Positions 1 to 6,881 of a stretch of 21,551 bases of DNA are shown here, one piece after another. Source of the stretch: CAZRDB01 sp964598695 (lineage in GTDB: Bacteria > Armatimonadota > Zipacnadia > UBA1398); the NCBI GenBank assembly GCA_964598695.1, contig CAZRDB010000073.1:1-21551 (forward strand). Direction: 5' to 3'. Within the stretch, counting starts at the first letter, position 1. Every line of letters starts with the position of its first letter. Below the pieces are notes generated by a model. It was given only the letters and a program-made list of their open reading frames with translations. It ran no database searches and was not told the origin of the DNA. Made by a program: the position numbers and the translations under genes.

Positions 1-252
1 GGAGTGGTCGCGCTGCCCGCGGCCGGCGCCTACGAGTTGTTCCTCTACTACGGCCGGGGGCCGGGCTCGCGCGCGGTACGGCCGACGCTGTGGATCCGCG
101 ACGCGGCCGGGCGCGAGCAGTCGCTCCGGGCCGGGGAGCTGTGGCCGCAGACGAACCCGCAGGGTCAGGAGATCGCCAGCCGCGACCTGGCGACCCGACG
201 CGTCGGCGTTGTCACGGCGCAGCCGGACGGTGCTCTCCACGTGGCTCCGTAG
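1..252 (+). CDS. C-terminal fragment of an unidentified protein
   Basis: The reading frame is open from the first base of the window and ends with TAG at 250-252, so only the last 83 residues are present and the start lies outside. The fragment looks beta-rich, with an AYELFLYYGRG stretch followed by a PTLWIRDAAG stretch, and has no membrane segment or metal motif. I do not recognise the family. It converges on the TPR-CHAT gene with only 9 bases between the stop codons and no room for a separate terminator. Codon use (G or C at third positions) matches the neighbours, which supports real coding. The product cannot be named from this fragment. Confidence 0.6.
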   Translation, partial: GVVALPAAGAYELFLYYGRGPGSRAVRPTLWIRDAAGREQSLRAGELWPQTNPQGQEIASRDLATRRVGVVTAQPDGALHVAP

Positions 253-261
253 CGCCCGGTC

Positions 262-3200
262 TCAGAGCGGACCGGGATCGCCGAGCAGCACCAGCGGCGC
301 CCAGTGCGCCGGGTGCGCCCACTCGGCCCGCCATGCGAGGGGGCTCGGCAGCGCGAGGGGGGCGCCCGTCGCGTCCCGACCGGTCCGGACCTCCCGCGCG
401 GCCTGCCGGAGCGCCTCATCGCGCCGCCATCCGTCACGCAGGTGCGTGTAGAAGCGGCACATCAGCGCTGCCGAGGAGTCATCGGTCACGGGCCACTGCG
501 CGCAGACGACGCTCGCCGCGCCGGCGCCGAGGAAGGCGCTGGCAAGCCCCACGATCCCCTCGCCGGACAGCAGCTCGCCCGAGGCGGTCTCGCAGCCCGA
601 GAGAGCGGCGAGACGGCAGCCCCGGAGGTCGAGGCCGAGCACCTCGGAGGCGCTGAGAAGGCCGTCCTCGGTCGAGAGCGAGGCGCCCGCCGGGTCGCCC
701 AGCGCGATCCACGAATCGAGCGGCCGGGCGGCGTCGAGGGTGCAGTGGCTCGCGAGGTGCACCACGCGAGCGTCCGGCAGGGCGGCGCGGAGCGCCTTCT
801 CCGTCGCGTCGACCCCCAGCAGCAGGCGACTCGGAGCGAGCTGTTCGCTCACGACGGTGGCCTCGAGGCCGGAGTAGGGGATCCGCGGCAGGCCCGGTGT
901 GCCGAGCCCGAACACGGGATCGCCCAGCGCGAGGACCACGCCTCGGCCGCTCGGCACGGAGCCACCCCCCCGCACGTGCAGCGTGCCGGAGACGGCGTAC
1001 TCCAGGGCGAGGGTACCGCCGAGGGGCGGGGCCGCACCGGCGCCGACGGGCAGCGCCTGCCACGGCAGCAGCCACAGCGGGCCGTCGGGGAGCAGGAGCA
1101 GCCGGCGGGCGCCGGCAAGGTACGGCCGCAGGGGCCAGAGGAACTCCCGCGCCGCGCGGCGCAACTCCTCGTCGCAGGCGGGATCGCTCGCACGGAGCGT
1201 CCGCAGCACCTCGGCGACCCGCTCGACGACTTCGACCGAGGTTCGCTCCAGCGCCACGTGCCGGACCGGCACCTCGCGCCCGGCGAGGAAGACATGGGTG
1301 CGCTCCCCACAGACGGCGAAGAGCGCCAGGACCGTGCCCGGCTCGAGCCGCGCGCGGATCCGGTCGAGCGGCGCCGGCTCGGGGCAGGCAAGGCCGGCCC
1401 GGAGTGGGTCGCTGGCCCGCAGGCGCCGCTCGAGGTCGCGCTGCGCCAGCTCGAGGTCCGCAAGGCGCGCCCGGAGCGTCAACGTCCCGGCCCGCTCGGT
1501 GGCGCCAAGCAGCGCCGTGTAGGTACGCGCGCGCTCGTCATCCAGCGTCCGCTGCTCCTGGGCAAGGGCCGGGTCGGCGCCGGTGAGGCCCCGCTCCGCG
1601 ATCTCGTCCATCAGGGAGCGGGCGCGCATCGCCTCCGCAACGTCGGCCGCCTCACACACCTGCCCAGCCGCGAGGTGGGCCTCGATCCGGTCGTAGTACA
1701 GGTAGCTGTTGCGGGCGAAGTAGCGCCCGCGACCGAGGCTGTCAGCCGGGCCGAGCCCGCGCGAGGCCTCGAAGGTCGCCACCGCGCGCGCGTGGCCCGC
1801 GGCGGCCTCGGCGGCATGGCCGAGGTCGCCCTCGATGCGCGCGACGGCGTTCTCGGACTGCGCGCACAGGGAGGAGCCGGGCGCGCGCTCCTGGCGAATC
1901 CGCAGGCTCTCCCGGGCGCGGTCGAGGGCTTTGGGCAGCCGGCCGCTCAGACGCTCGACACCCGCGAGCAGGTGGAGGGTGGAGGCGACTTCGAGGGATC
2001 CGGGGGCGAGCCGTGCGCGGAGGGCGAGCGCTTGGTCGGCGTAGAGCCGGGCGGCGTCGAGGCGGCCCTCACGAAACGCGATGCCAGCCAGGCTGGCCTG
2101 CGAGGCGGCGACGTCGAGCGTCTCCGGTGCGAGGCGCTGGCGGATGGCGAGCGCCTCGGCGTGGCAGGCGCGGGCGAGCTCCAGGTTGCCGAGATCGGCG
2201 TGCGCGCTGCCGATGTTGCTGAGCGTGGTCGCGAGATCGAGGGAGTCGGGGGCCAGGACGCGGGTGATCGCGAGGTCGCGCTCGTAGTAGGCGAGGGCCG
2301 AGGCCATCTCGCCGCTCATTGCGAGGACGGTCCCGAGGTTGTTGTAGCACTGCGCCAACTCGCGAGAGCCGGGTTCCTCGCGCTCGACGACTCGGAGCGT
2401 TCGCCGGTAGCACGCGAGGGCCTCGGCCAGCTCACCCCGGGCCTGGTGGATGCCCCCGATGTTGCCGAGGCAGCGTGCCCAGAGAAGCGAGTCGGGGGCG
2501 GTGCGCTCGAGGATCGCGAGCGCCTCGCCGTAGAGGATGAGTGCCTCGGACAACTCGCCCAGCGCGCTGCGCAGGTTGCCGAGCCCCACCAAGGCGACGG
2601 CGTGGTTGGGGGAGTCCGGCTCGCGCGTGCGCCGGATGGCAAGGGTCCGCAGCGAGCAGGAGAGCGCCTCGTCGAGACGCCCGGTCACGCGGCACAGGCT
2701 GGCGAGGTTGTTGAGGCAGTCGGCGATCTCCGGGCCCTCGGGCGCGAGGGGCTCGAGCAGCGCGATCGCGCGCCGCGTCCACTCCTCGGCGGCGACGAGA
2801 TCGCCCTCGTGGCTGAGGTGGGAGCCGAGGGCGGTCAGGAGCACCGCCTCGCGCCTCGGATCCGGATCCACGCGGGCGAGCCCGGCACGCACCAGCGCGA
2901 ACCGCTCGAGGCGGGCAGCGGCGCTCTCGCCCTGCATGCACTGCCATGCCAGCTCCTCGAGGCTCGCCTCGGCCGCTCGATCGCTCCGGGTCTCGACCAG
3001 CAGGGCATGGCGAGCGAGCGCGAGCCGAAGCTCGTCGTCCGTGGCGACGGGGAGAGGGCCGCGAAGAAGCCCCTCGGCGTAGCCTCGATTGCCGGCGAGG
3101 GCCCCGATGGCGATCGCGAGGTTCACGAGCCGGTAGTGGTCCGCGGCGCTCGCCTCGACCTGCGCGCCGATCCGCTCCGTGGCCTCGGCCGGTCCGGGAT

Positions 3201-3381
3201 CGCGAATCAGGGCTTCCGCCTCGGCGCGCAACTCGGCGCCGGCCCGTGCGACTTCGGAGGCGAGGGCCGTGGCATCGACGGCGGGCAGGTCGCGCGCGCG
3301 TGCGCCGGCCTCCGTGAGACAGGAGACAGCGACCACGGTAACGAAGACGGCACGCTGGACGCGCGAGGCTCTCGGGAGCAT
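262..3381 (-). CDS. Exported TPR-CHAT protein (caspase-like CHAT peptidase domain)
   Basis: This 1039-residue protein begins with a signal-peptide-like segment (basic start, hydrophobic residues 10-22, AGARA cleavage region). About nine tetratricopeptide repeats follow. Eight of them (about residues 211-538) keep a strict 41-residue period with a recurring xAPxS start, like kinesin-light-chain TPRs. After a helical linker comes a C-terminal CHAT domain (about 720-1035). Its caspase-type dyad is visible as His879 in VVHLASH and Cys930 in LSGCETA, followed by the family-typical GIVGLASAFLGAGA and QWPVTD motifs. The family is known for TPR-guided proteases, including Craspase and separase-like proteins. 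The substrate here is unknown. The ATG at 3381 is chosen because GGGAAGG lies 8 bases upstream and a signal peptide follows directly; an in-frame ATG at 3420 lacks a ribosome site. No partner gene typical of CHAT defence systems lies beside it. Confidence 0.93.
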   Translation of the reverse strand: MLPRASRVQRAVFVTVVAVSCLTEAGARARDLPAVDATALASEVARAGAELRAEAEALIRDPGPAEATERIGAQVEASAADHYRLVNLAIAIGALAGNRGYAEGLLRGPLPVATDDELRLALARHALLVETRSDRAAEASLEELAWQCMQGESAAARLERFALVRAGLARVDPDPRREAVLLTALGSHLSHEGDLVAAEEWTRRAIALLEPLAPEGPEIADCLNNLASLCRVTGRLDEALSCSLRTLAIRRTREPDSPNHAVALVGLGNLRSALGELSEALILYGEALAILERTAPDSLLWARCLGNIGGIHQARGELAEALACYRRTLRVVEREEPGSRELAQCYNNLGTVLAMSGEMASALAYYERDLAITRVLAPDSLDLATTLSNIGSAHADLGNLELARACHAEALAIRQRLAPETLDVAASQASLAGIAFREGRLDAARLYADQALALRARLAPGSLEVASTLHLLAGVERLSGRLPKALDRARESLRIRQERAPGSSLCAQSENAVARIEGDLGHAAEAAAGHARAVATFEASRGLGPADSLGRGRYFARNSYLYYDRIEAHLAAGQVCEAADVAEAMRARSLMDEIAERGLTGADPALAQEQRTLDDERARTYTALLGATERAGTLTLRARLADLELAQRDLERRLRASDPLRAGLACPEPAPLDRIRARLEPGTVLALFAVCGERTHVFLAGREVPVRHVALERTSVEVVERVAEVLRTLRASDPACDEELRRAAREFLWPLRPYLAGARRLLLLPDGPLWLLPWQALPVGAGAAPPLGGTLALEYAVSGTLHVRGGGSVPSGRGVVLALGDPVFGLGTPGLPRIPYSGLEATVVSEQLAPSRLLLGVDATEKALRAALPDARVVHLASHCTLDAARPLDSWIALGDPAGASLSTEDGLLSASEVLGLDLRGCRLAALSGCETASGELLSGEGIVGLASAFLGAGAASVVCAQWPVTDDSSAALMCRFYTHLRDGWRRDEALRQAAREVRTGRDATGAPLALPSPLAWRAEWAHPAHWAPLVLLGDPGPL

Positions 3382-3488
3382 GGGGGAGACCTTCCCGACC
3401 CATGGCGGGAAGGCCTGCATGTGGACGCGGCCTGAAGAGACCGCTCCCGCCAGGCGAGCCACCGCTCGGAGTCGCGGGTCAGCCGGAG

Positions 3489-3555
3489 GTAGGGCGAGTT
3501 GCCACTCGCCCCTACAGGTGGGCGGGAAGGCGGGCGGGGCAAGCCCCGCCCCTAC
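3489..3555. repeat. Pair of REP-like hairpin elements
   Basis: Two compact inverted repeats lie in the 170-base gap between the epimerase and TPR-CHAT genes. The first, 3489-3515, pairs GTAGGGCGAGT with ACTCGCCCCTAC around a 4-base loop with one bulge. The second, 3532-3551, pairs GGGCGGGGC perfectly with GCCCCGCCC around AA and runs on into CCTAC. On the minus strand both begin with the same GTAGGGGCG head, so they look like two copies of one mobile palindromic element type (REP or MITE-like) and not chance hairpins. The second overlaps the stop codon of the epimerase gene and may also act as its transcription end, although no T-run follows. Confidence 0.6.
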
Positions 3556-4607
3556 CGGCGGACCTTGAGCACCCGCTTCACGATGCCCAGTGCGCCCTGT
3601 CTCCAGGCGACGCGGTGGGTGATGCCCGTCGCGCCGGCGATCTCGTGCTTGTGCTCGAGATACCAGTCGTAGGAGCGGATCAGGGCCTGGGCGTTGCTGA
3701 ACTCGGGCTGCCAGCCGAGCGTGCTCTCGATCTTCTCGGTCGAGACGAACGAGTCCTTATCGGCCGTGCCGTAGACCCACTTGTACAGCGGGGAGAGCCG
3801 CAGCAGCTCGGCGAGTCGGAGCAGGGGCTTCACGAGTCCGGCCGGCGTGCCCATCACGCGTGAGCCGCTTCCCGCGTGCTCGCACAGCGCGCCGACGTCC
3901 TCATTGACCGTCCGGTACTCCTTCGCGCCGACGTTGAAGGTGTCGTTGACCTTCGCGTGCTCGCCGACGAGGGTGAGGTAGATCGCGGCGCAGAGGTCGT
4001 CGACCTCGAGGAGCTGGTAGAGGTTGGTGCCATCGCCGATCACGGGGATCCGGACGGCGTTCTCGACCCAATCGTAGAGGATCTGGAAGACGCCGAGTCG
4101 TGCGGTGCCGATGAAGGTCTTGGGCCGCACCACCGGCACGCAGAGGCCCTCGGCCCGGGCCTTCTCGCAGGCCTGCTCGGCCCGGATCTTGCTCTCGCCG
4201 TACGGGCCGACGCCGACCATCGGGTCGGACTCGTAGAGCGGGTGCTTCTCCGGCACGCCGTAGACGGCGGTCGAGGAGACGAAGGTCACGCGGTCGATCC
4301 CATGCTTGCGGGCGATCCGCAGCACATTGCGCGTGCCGTCCACATTGGTCGTGAAGATGTCCTGCGGCTTCCAGAGCGGCAGGGCGGCCGCGGCATGGAC
4401 GATGACGTCGGGCCTGTGCTCGGTGAGCGCGCGGTCGAAGGCCTCGACATCGCGGACATCGTCCTTGATCGCGATCGTGCCCTCGGGGTACTCGGAGAGG
4501 TCGGCGTCGGCGATGTCGTAGAGGATCGACGCGTCGCCCTTCCCGGCGAGGTAGTGGGCCAGGTGGTAGCCGAGGAAGCCGGCTCCACCGGTCACGAGAA
4601 CGCGCAT
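3552..4607 (-). CDS. NAD-dependent epimerase/dehydratase (extended SDR)
   Basis: This 351-residue protein belongs to the extended short-chain dehydrogenase/reductase family, which acts on nucleotide sugars or sterol-like substrates using NAD(P). The Rossmann motif G7xxG10xxG13 is at the start (VTGGAGFLG). The VHAAAALP strand follows, then the active-site SST at 111-113 and the Y136GESK140 pair. Length is normal. The ATG at 4607 is chosen because GGAGG lies 8 bases upstream and the Rossmann strand starts at residue 2; the frame extends further upstream only into the proline dehydrogenase gene. It is the second gene of a minus-strand operon, 17 bases after proline dehydrogenase. That neighbour does not reveal the substrate, so naming a specific sugar would be a guess. 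The C-terminal end is basic (IVKRVLKVRR). Confidence 0.9.
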   Translation of the reverse strand: MRVLVTGGAGFLGYHLAHYLAGKGDASILYDIADADLSEYPEGTIAIKDDVRDVEAFDRALTEHRPDVIVHAAAALPLWKPQDIFTTNVDGTRNVLRIARKHGIDRVTFVSSTAVYGVPEKHPLYESDPMVGVGPYGESKIRAEQACEKARAEGLCVPVVRPKTFIGTARLGVFQILYDWVENAVRIPVIGDGTNLYQLLEVDDLCAAIYLTLVGEHAKVNDTFNVGAKEYRTVNEDVGALCEHAGSGSRVMGTPAGLVKPLLRLAELLRLSPLYKWVYGTADKDSFVSTEKIESTLGWQPEFSNAQALIRSYDWYLEHKHEIAGATGITHRVAWRQGALGIVKRVLKVRR

Positions 4608-4624
4608 CTGTCCCGCCTCCGCAA

Positions 4625-5551
4625 TCAGTCGTGCATGAGATGCCGCAGGATGAACCAGGCGTTGGCCGGCCGCTCGGCGATCCGGCGCGAGAAGTAAGCA
4701 TACCACTCGCCGCCGTAGGGGACATAGATCCGAACCCCGTAGCCCTCTTGCACGAGTTGGGTCTGCAGCTCGCGTCCGATGCCCAGGAGCTGCTGGAACT
4801 CGACCTCGGCCCGGGGGATCCCCAGCTCCTCGGCGGCGCGCTGGATTCCGGCAACCATCGCCGGGTCATGGGTGGCGAAAGCGGGCTGCACCCCGCAGGT
4901 GAGCATCTTGCGGGCGAGGGTGAGGTAGGCCTCGTCGACGTCGGCCTTGCGGGGGTAGGCGACGTGGGCCGGTTCGGAGTACGCGCCCTTGCACAGCCGG
5001 ATCTCGGCCGCCAGCGGGGTCACGCGGTCGAGGTCGTCGGGCGTGCGGAAGAGGTAGGCCTGGAGGACGATGCCGACGTTGTCGTAGCCCTCGTGCCGCA
5101 GCGCCTCGTACAGCTCGAGGGTCCGGTCGACGTAGGTGTGGTCCTCCATGTCGATCCGGATCACCCGGTTGCCGTTCGCCCGCGCGCAGTCGAGCAGCTC
5201 GCGCATGTGGGTGTGGCAGAGGTCGAGGTCGACGTCCATGCCGAGCTGGCTCGGCTTGACCGAGACGCTGGAGCGGAGCCCGGGGACGCGGGGGAGGCCC
5301 TCGGCGAGCGCGCGGAGGTACTCATCGACCACCTTGCGCGCGAGGCGGGCGTCGGTGACGCTCTCGCCGAGGAAGTCGAGGGAGACGCGCATCCCTCGAT
5401 CGCGCAGAGCCTCGACCACGGGGAGAGCCTCTTCGAGGTTCTCCCCGGCGACGAACCTGCGCACGAAGCCCTGCGTGACCCGCTTCGAGGTCACGACACG
5501 GCGCACCAAGCCGGAACGGGCTCCGGCCAACACGAGTTTGCGGCTGAGCAA
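4625..5551 (-). CDS. Proline dehydrogenase, monofunctional FAD enzyme
   Basis: This enzyme oxidises L-proline to pyrroline-5-carboxylate with FAD, the first step of proline catabolism. The 308 residues match the short single-function enzymes of the Thermus and Gram-positive type, not the bifunctional PutA. Visible signatures are SVKPSQLG with Lys99, IRIDMED with Asp134, LQAYLFRT, RLCKGAY with Arg185, ATHD, EFQQLLGI, and the final YVPYGGEWYAYFSRR with the Arg289-Arg290 pair that binds the substrate carboxylate. No ATG fits the N-terminus. TTG at 5551 gives the expected length and has GAGGAG 7 bases upstream. The open frame continues far upstream, but that part is antisense to the phosphotransferase gene. 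The second enzyme of the pathway, P5C dehydrogenase, is not in this window. Confidence 0.93.
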   Translation of the reverse strand: MLSRKLVLAGARSGLVRRVVTSKRVTQGFVRRFVAGENLEEALPVVEALRDRGMRVSLDFLGESVTDARLARKVVDEYLRALAEGLPRVPGLRSSVSVKPSQLGMDVDLDLCHTHMRELLDCARANGNRVIRIDMEDHTYVDRTLELYEALRHEGYDNVGIVLQAYLFRTPDDLDRVTPLAAEIRLCKGAYSEPAHVAYPRKADVDEAYLTLARKMLTCGVQPAFATHDPAMVAGIQRAAEELGIPRAEVEFQQLLGIGRELQTQLVQEGYGVRIYVPYGGEWYAYFSRRIAERPANAWFILRHLMHD

Positions 5552-5692
5552 TCCCTGGCTCCTCGCCGGCCCGCCTGCGCGGGCTGCTGGTTTGGCTCCC
5601 TGTCGGAGGCCTCCGCTCGAGGGGTCCTGATACCATGGGACCCGCGGACCGAGGCCCGCGAGGAGGCAGTGCCGACCGGGGAGTGACAGCAA

Positions 5693-5724
5693 CGGAGCAT
5701 ACTCCGCCGGCAGGGGGGCGGCAA
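5693..5724 (-). promoter_or_regulatory. Candidate proline dehydrogenase promoter with palindrome
   Basis: The 273-base gap between the divergent proline dehydrogenase and phosphotransferase genes contains, on the minus strand, TTGCCG at 5724-5719 and TATGCT at 5701-5696, separated by 17 bases. This is a plausible housekeeping promoter for proline dehydrogenase with a leader of roughly 140 bases. The -10 box lies inside a perfect palindrome, CGGAG-CATA-CTCCG (5693-5706), which could be an operator. The match to consensus is moderate and GC-rich DNA gives chance palindromes, so this is a suggestion. I see nothing else convincing in the gap, and no clear promoter for the plus-strand gene. Confidence 0.35.
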
Positions 5725-5824
5725 GCACCGTACGCGGGGCTGGGAGAGCGGCCTGAAAGCGGCCGCCGGGGTGGACGATAGGGTTCGTCGGGGTGCGCCG
5801 GCAGCGCGATCGAAGGATGTGCCG

Positions 5825-6871
5825 ATGGACGTGCAACCGATTCTCGACGCGATCGACACCGAGGAGCTGACCCCGGTCGCGCGGGCGGCCGCCGGCCGCG
5901 ATGACCTTGACCCGACGACGTGGCGCCACGAGCGCCTGGGCGGCGGAACCGTCGCCGAGGTCTTCCGCTTCTGGGGCGGCTCCTGGCAGGGGACCCCCTG
6001 GTCGGCGGTGCTCAAGCTCCTGCACCCGTGGGAGCGGCCGGGCGACCCGGAAAGCTGGCGCCGCGAGGCCCTGTTGTACGCCTCCGACCTGTTCGAGGGC
6101 CTGCCCGGCTGCCTGGCCGTGCCGCGGTGCTACGCGATGAGTGAGGCCGATGGCCTCCACCGGCTGTGGCTCGAGGACGTCTCCGGGACGCATGATCGGG
6201 CGCTCGAGCCCGCCCACTACCGTGAGGCCGCCCGCTGCCTCGCCCACATGCAGGCTCCGTACCTGATGGGTCGCCCGCTGCCCACGCACGAGTGGCTCGG
6301 TACCGACCGGGCGCTCGCGGGGCAATCGCGCGGCTGGGGCGAGTGGGCACTCACGAAGCTCGCGGCGACCGCAGCGCCCGAGGAGGTCGCACGGGAGCAC
6401 GGCGACAGCCTCCGGGCACTGTGGGAGCGGCGGACGCGGCTCGTCACCTTGGCCGATGCGCTGCCCCGCACCCTCTGCCACCGTGACTACAACGCGGCCA
6501 ACCTCTTCGTGGACCTCCCGCGGCGACGGACCACGGCCATCGACTGGGACTGCGCCGGCGTGGGGATGGTCGGAGAGGACCTCGCCGACCTCGCGTGCGA
6601 GGCGGTCGTCTACTTCGGCCGCGACCCCTCCGAGGCCGGCGCGATCGCCCGGGAGGTGCTCGGCGGCTACGGCGAGGGCCTTGCGGAGTGCGGCTGCGAC
6701 CTCCCGGCGGTCACTATCCGCCGGGGCTACCTCTGCGCCTGCGCGCTCCACTGGGCGTTCCGTGTGGCGGCCTTCGTCCTCGCGACGGATGACGCCGAGG
6801 AGCGGGATCGGCTGCGGCCTGTGCTACGCTACCTGTCGGGCCTCGCGGAGGAGGCGCTGGCGGGGGCGTAG
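5825..6871 (+). CDS. APH/choline-kinase-like phosphotransferase
   Basis: This 348-residue protein has the protein-kinase-like fold used by aminoglycoside, choline and homoserine kinases to phosphorylate small molecules with ATP. The glycine-rich nucleotide loop is near residues 38-48 (RLGGGTVAEVF), the ATP lysine is likely Lys64 in AVLKLL, the catalytic loop is H219RDYNAANLF with Asp221 and Asn226, and the metal-binding AIDWD has Asp240 and Asp242. The ATG at 5825 is preferred over an in-frame ATG at 5771 because AAGGA lies just upstream. The gene is followed after 10 bases by the GxGYxYP gene, so the two are probably co-transcribed. The substrate is unknown. A sugar or sugar-alcohol kinase role would suit the neighbour, but nothing in the sequence proves it, and antibiotic resistance should not be assumed. 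Confidence 0.88.
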   Translation: MDVQPILDAIDTEELTPVARAAAGRDDLDPTTWRHERLGGGTVAEVFRFWGGSWQGTPWSAVLKLLHPWERPGDPESWRREALLYASDLFEGLPGCLAVPRCYAMSEADGLHRLWLEDVSGTHDRALEPAHYREAARCLAHMQAPYLMGRPLPTHEWLGTDRALAGQSRGWGEWALTKLAATAAPEEVAREHGDSLRALWERRTRLVTLADALPRTLCHRDYNAANLFVDLPRRRTTAIDWDCAGVGMVGEDLADLACEAVVYFGRDPSEAGAIAREVLGGYGEGLAECGCDLPAVTIRRGYLCACALHWAFRVAAFVLATDDAEERDRLRPVLRYLSGLAEEALAGA

Positions 6872-6881
6872 GGAGCGTGCC

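Noticed and set aside
304..3435. Plus-strand open frame of about 1040 codons opposite the TPR-CHAT gene
   Set aside because: The minus strand has clear TPR and CHAT motifs with both catalytic residues. The plus-strand product has no recognisable domain and is a GC-bias shadow.
5552..6751. N-terminal extension of proline dehydrogenase by about 400 residues
   Set aside because: This region is antisense to the phosphotransferase, has no family match, and the TTG at 5551 with a good ribosome site gives the standard enzyme length.
5825..6871. Reading the phosphotransferase as an aminoglycoside-resistance gene
   Set aside because: Only the general kinase-fold motifs are visible. The family covers many metabolic kinases and the neighbour is a putative glycan enzyme.
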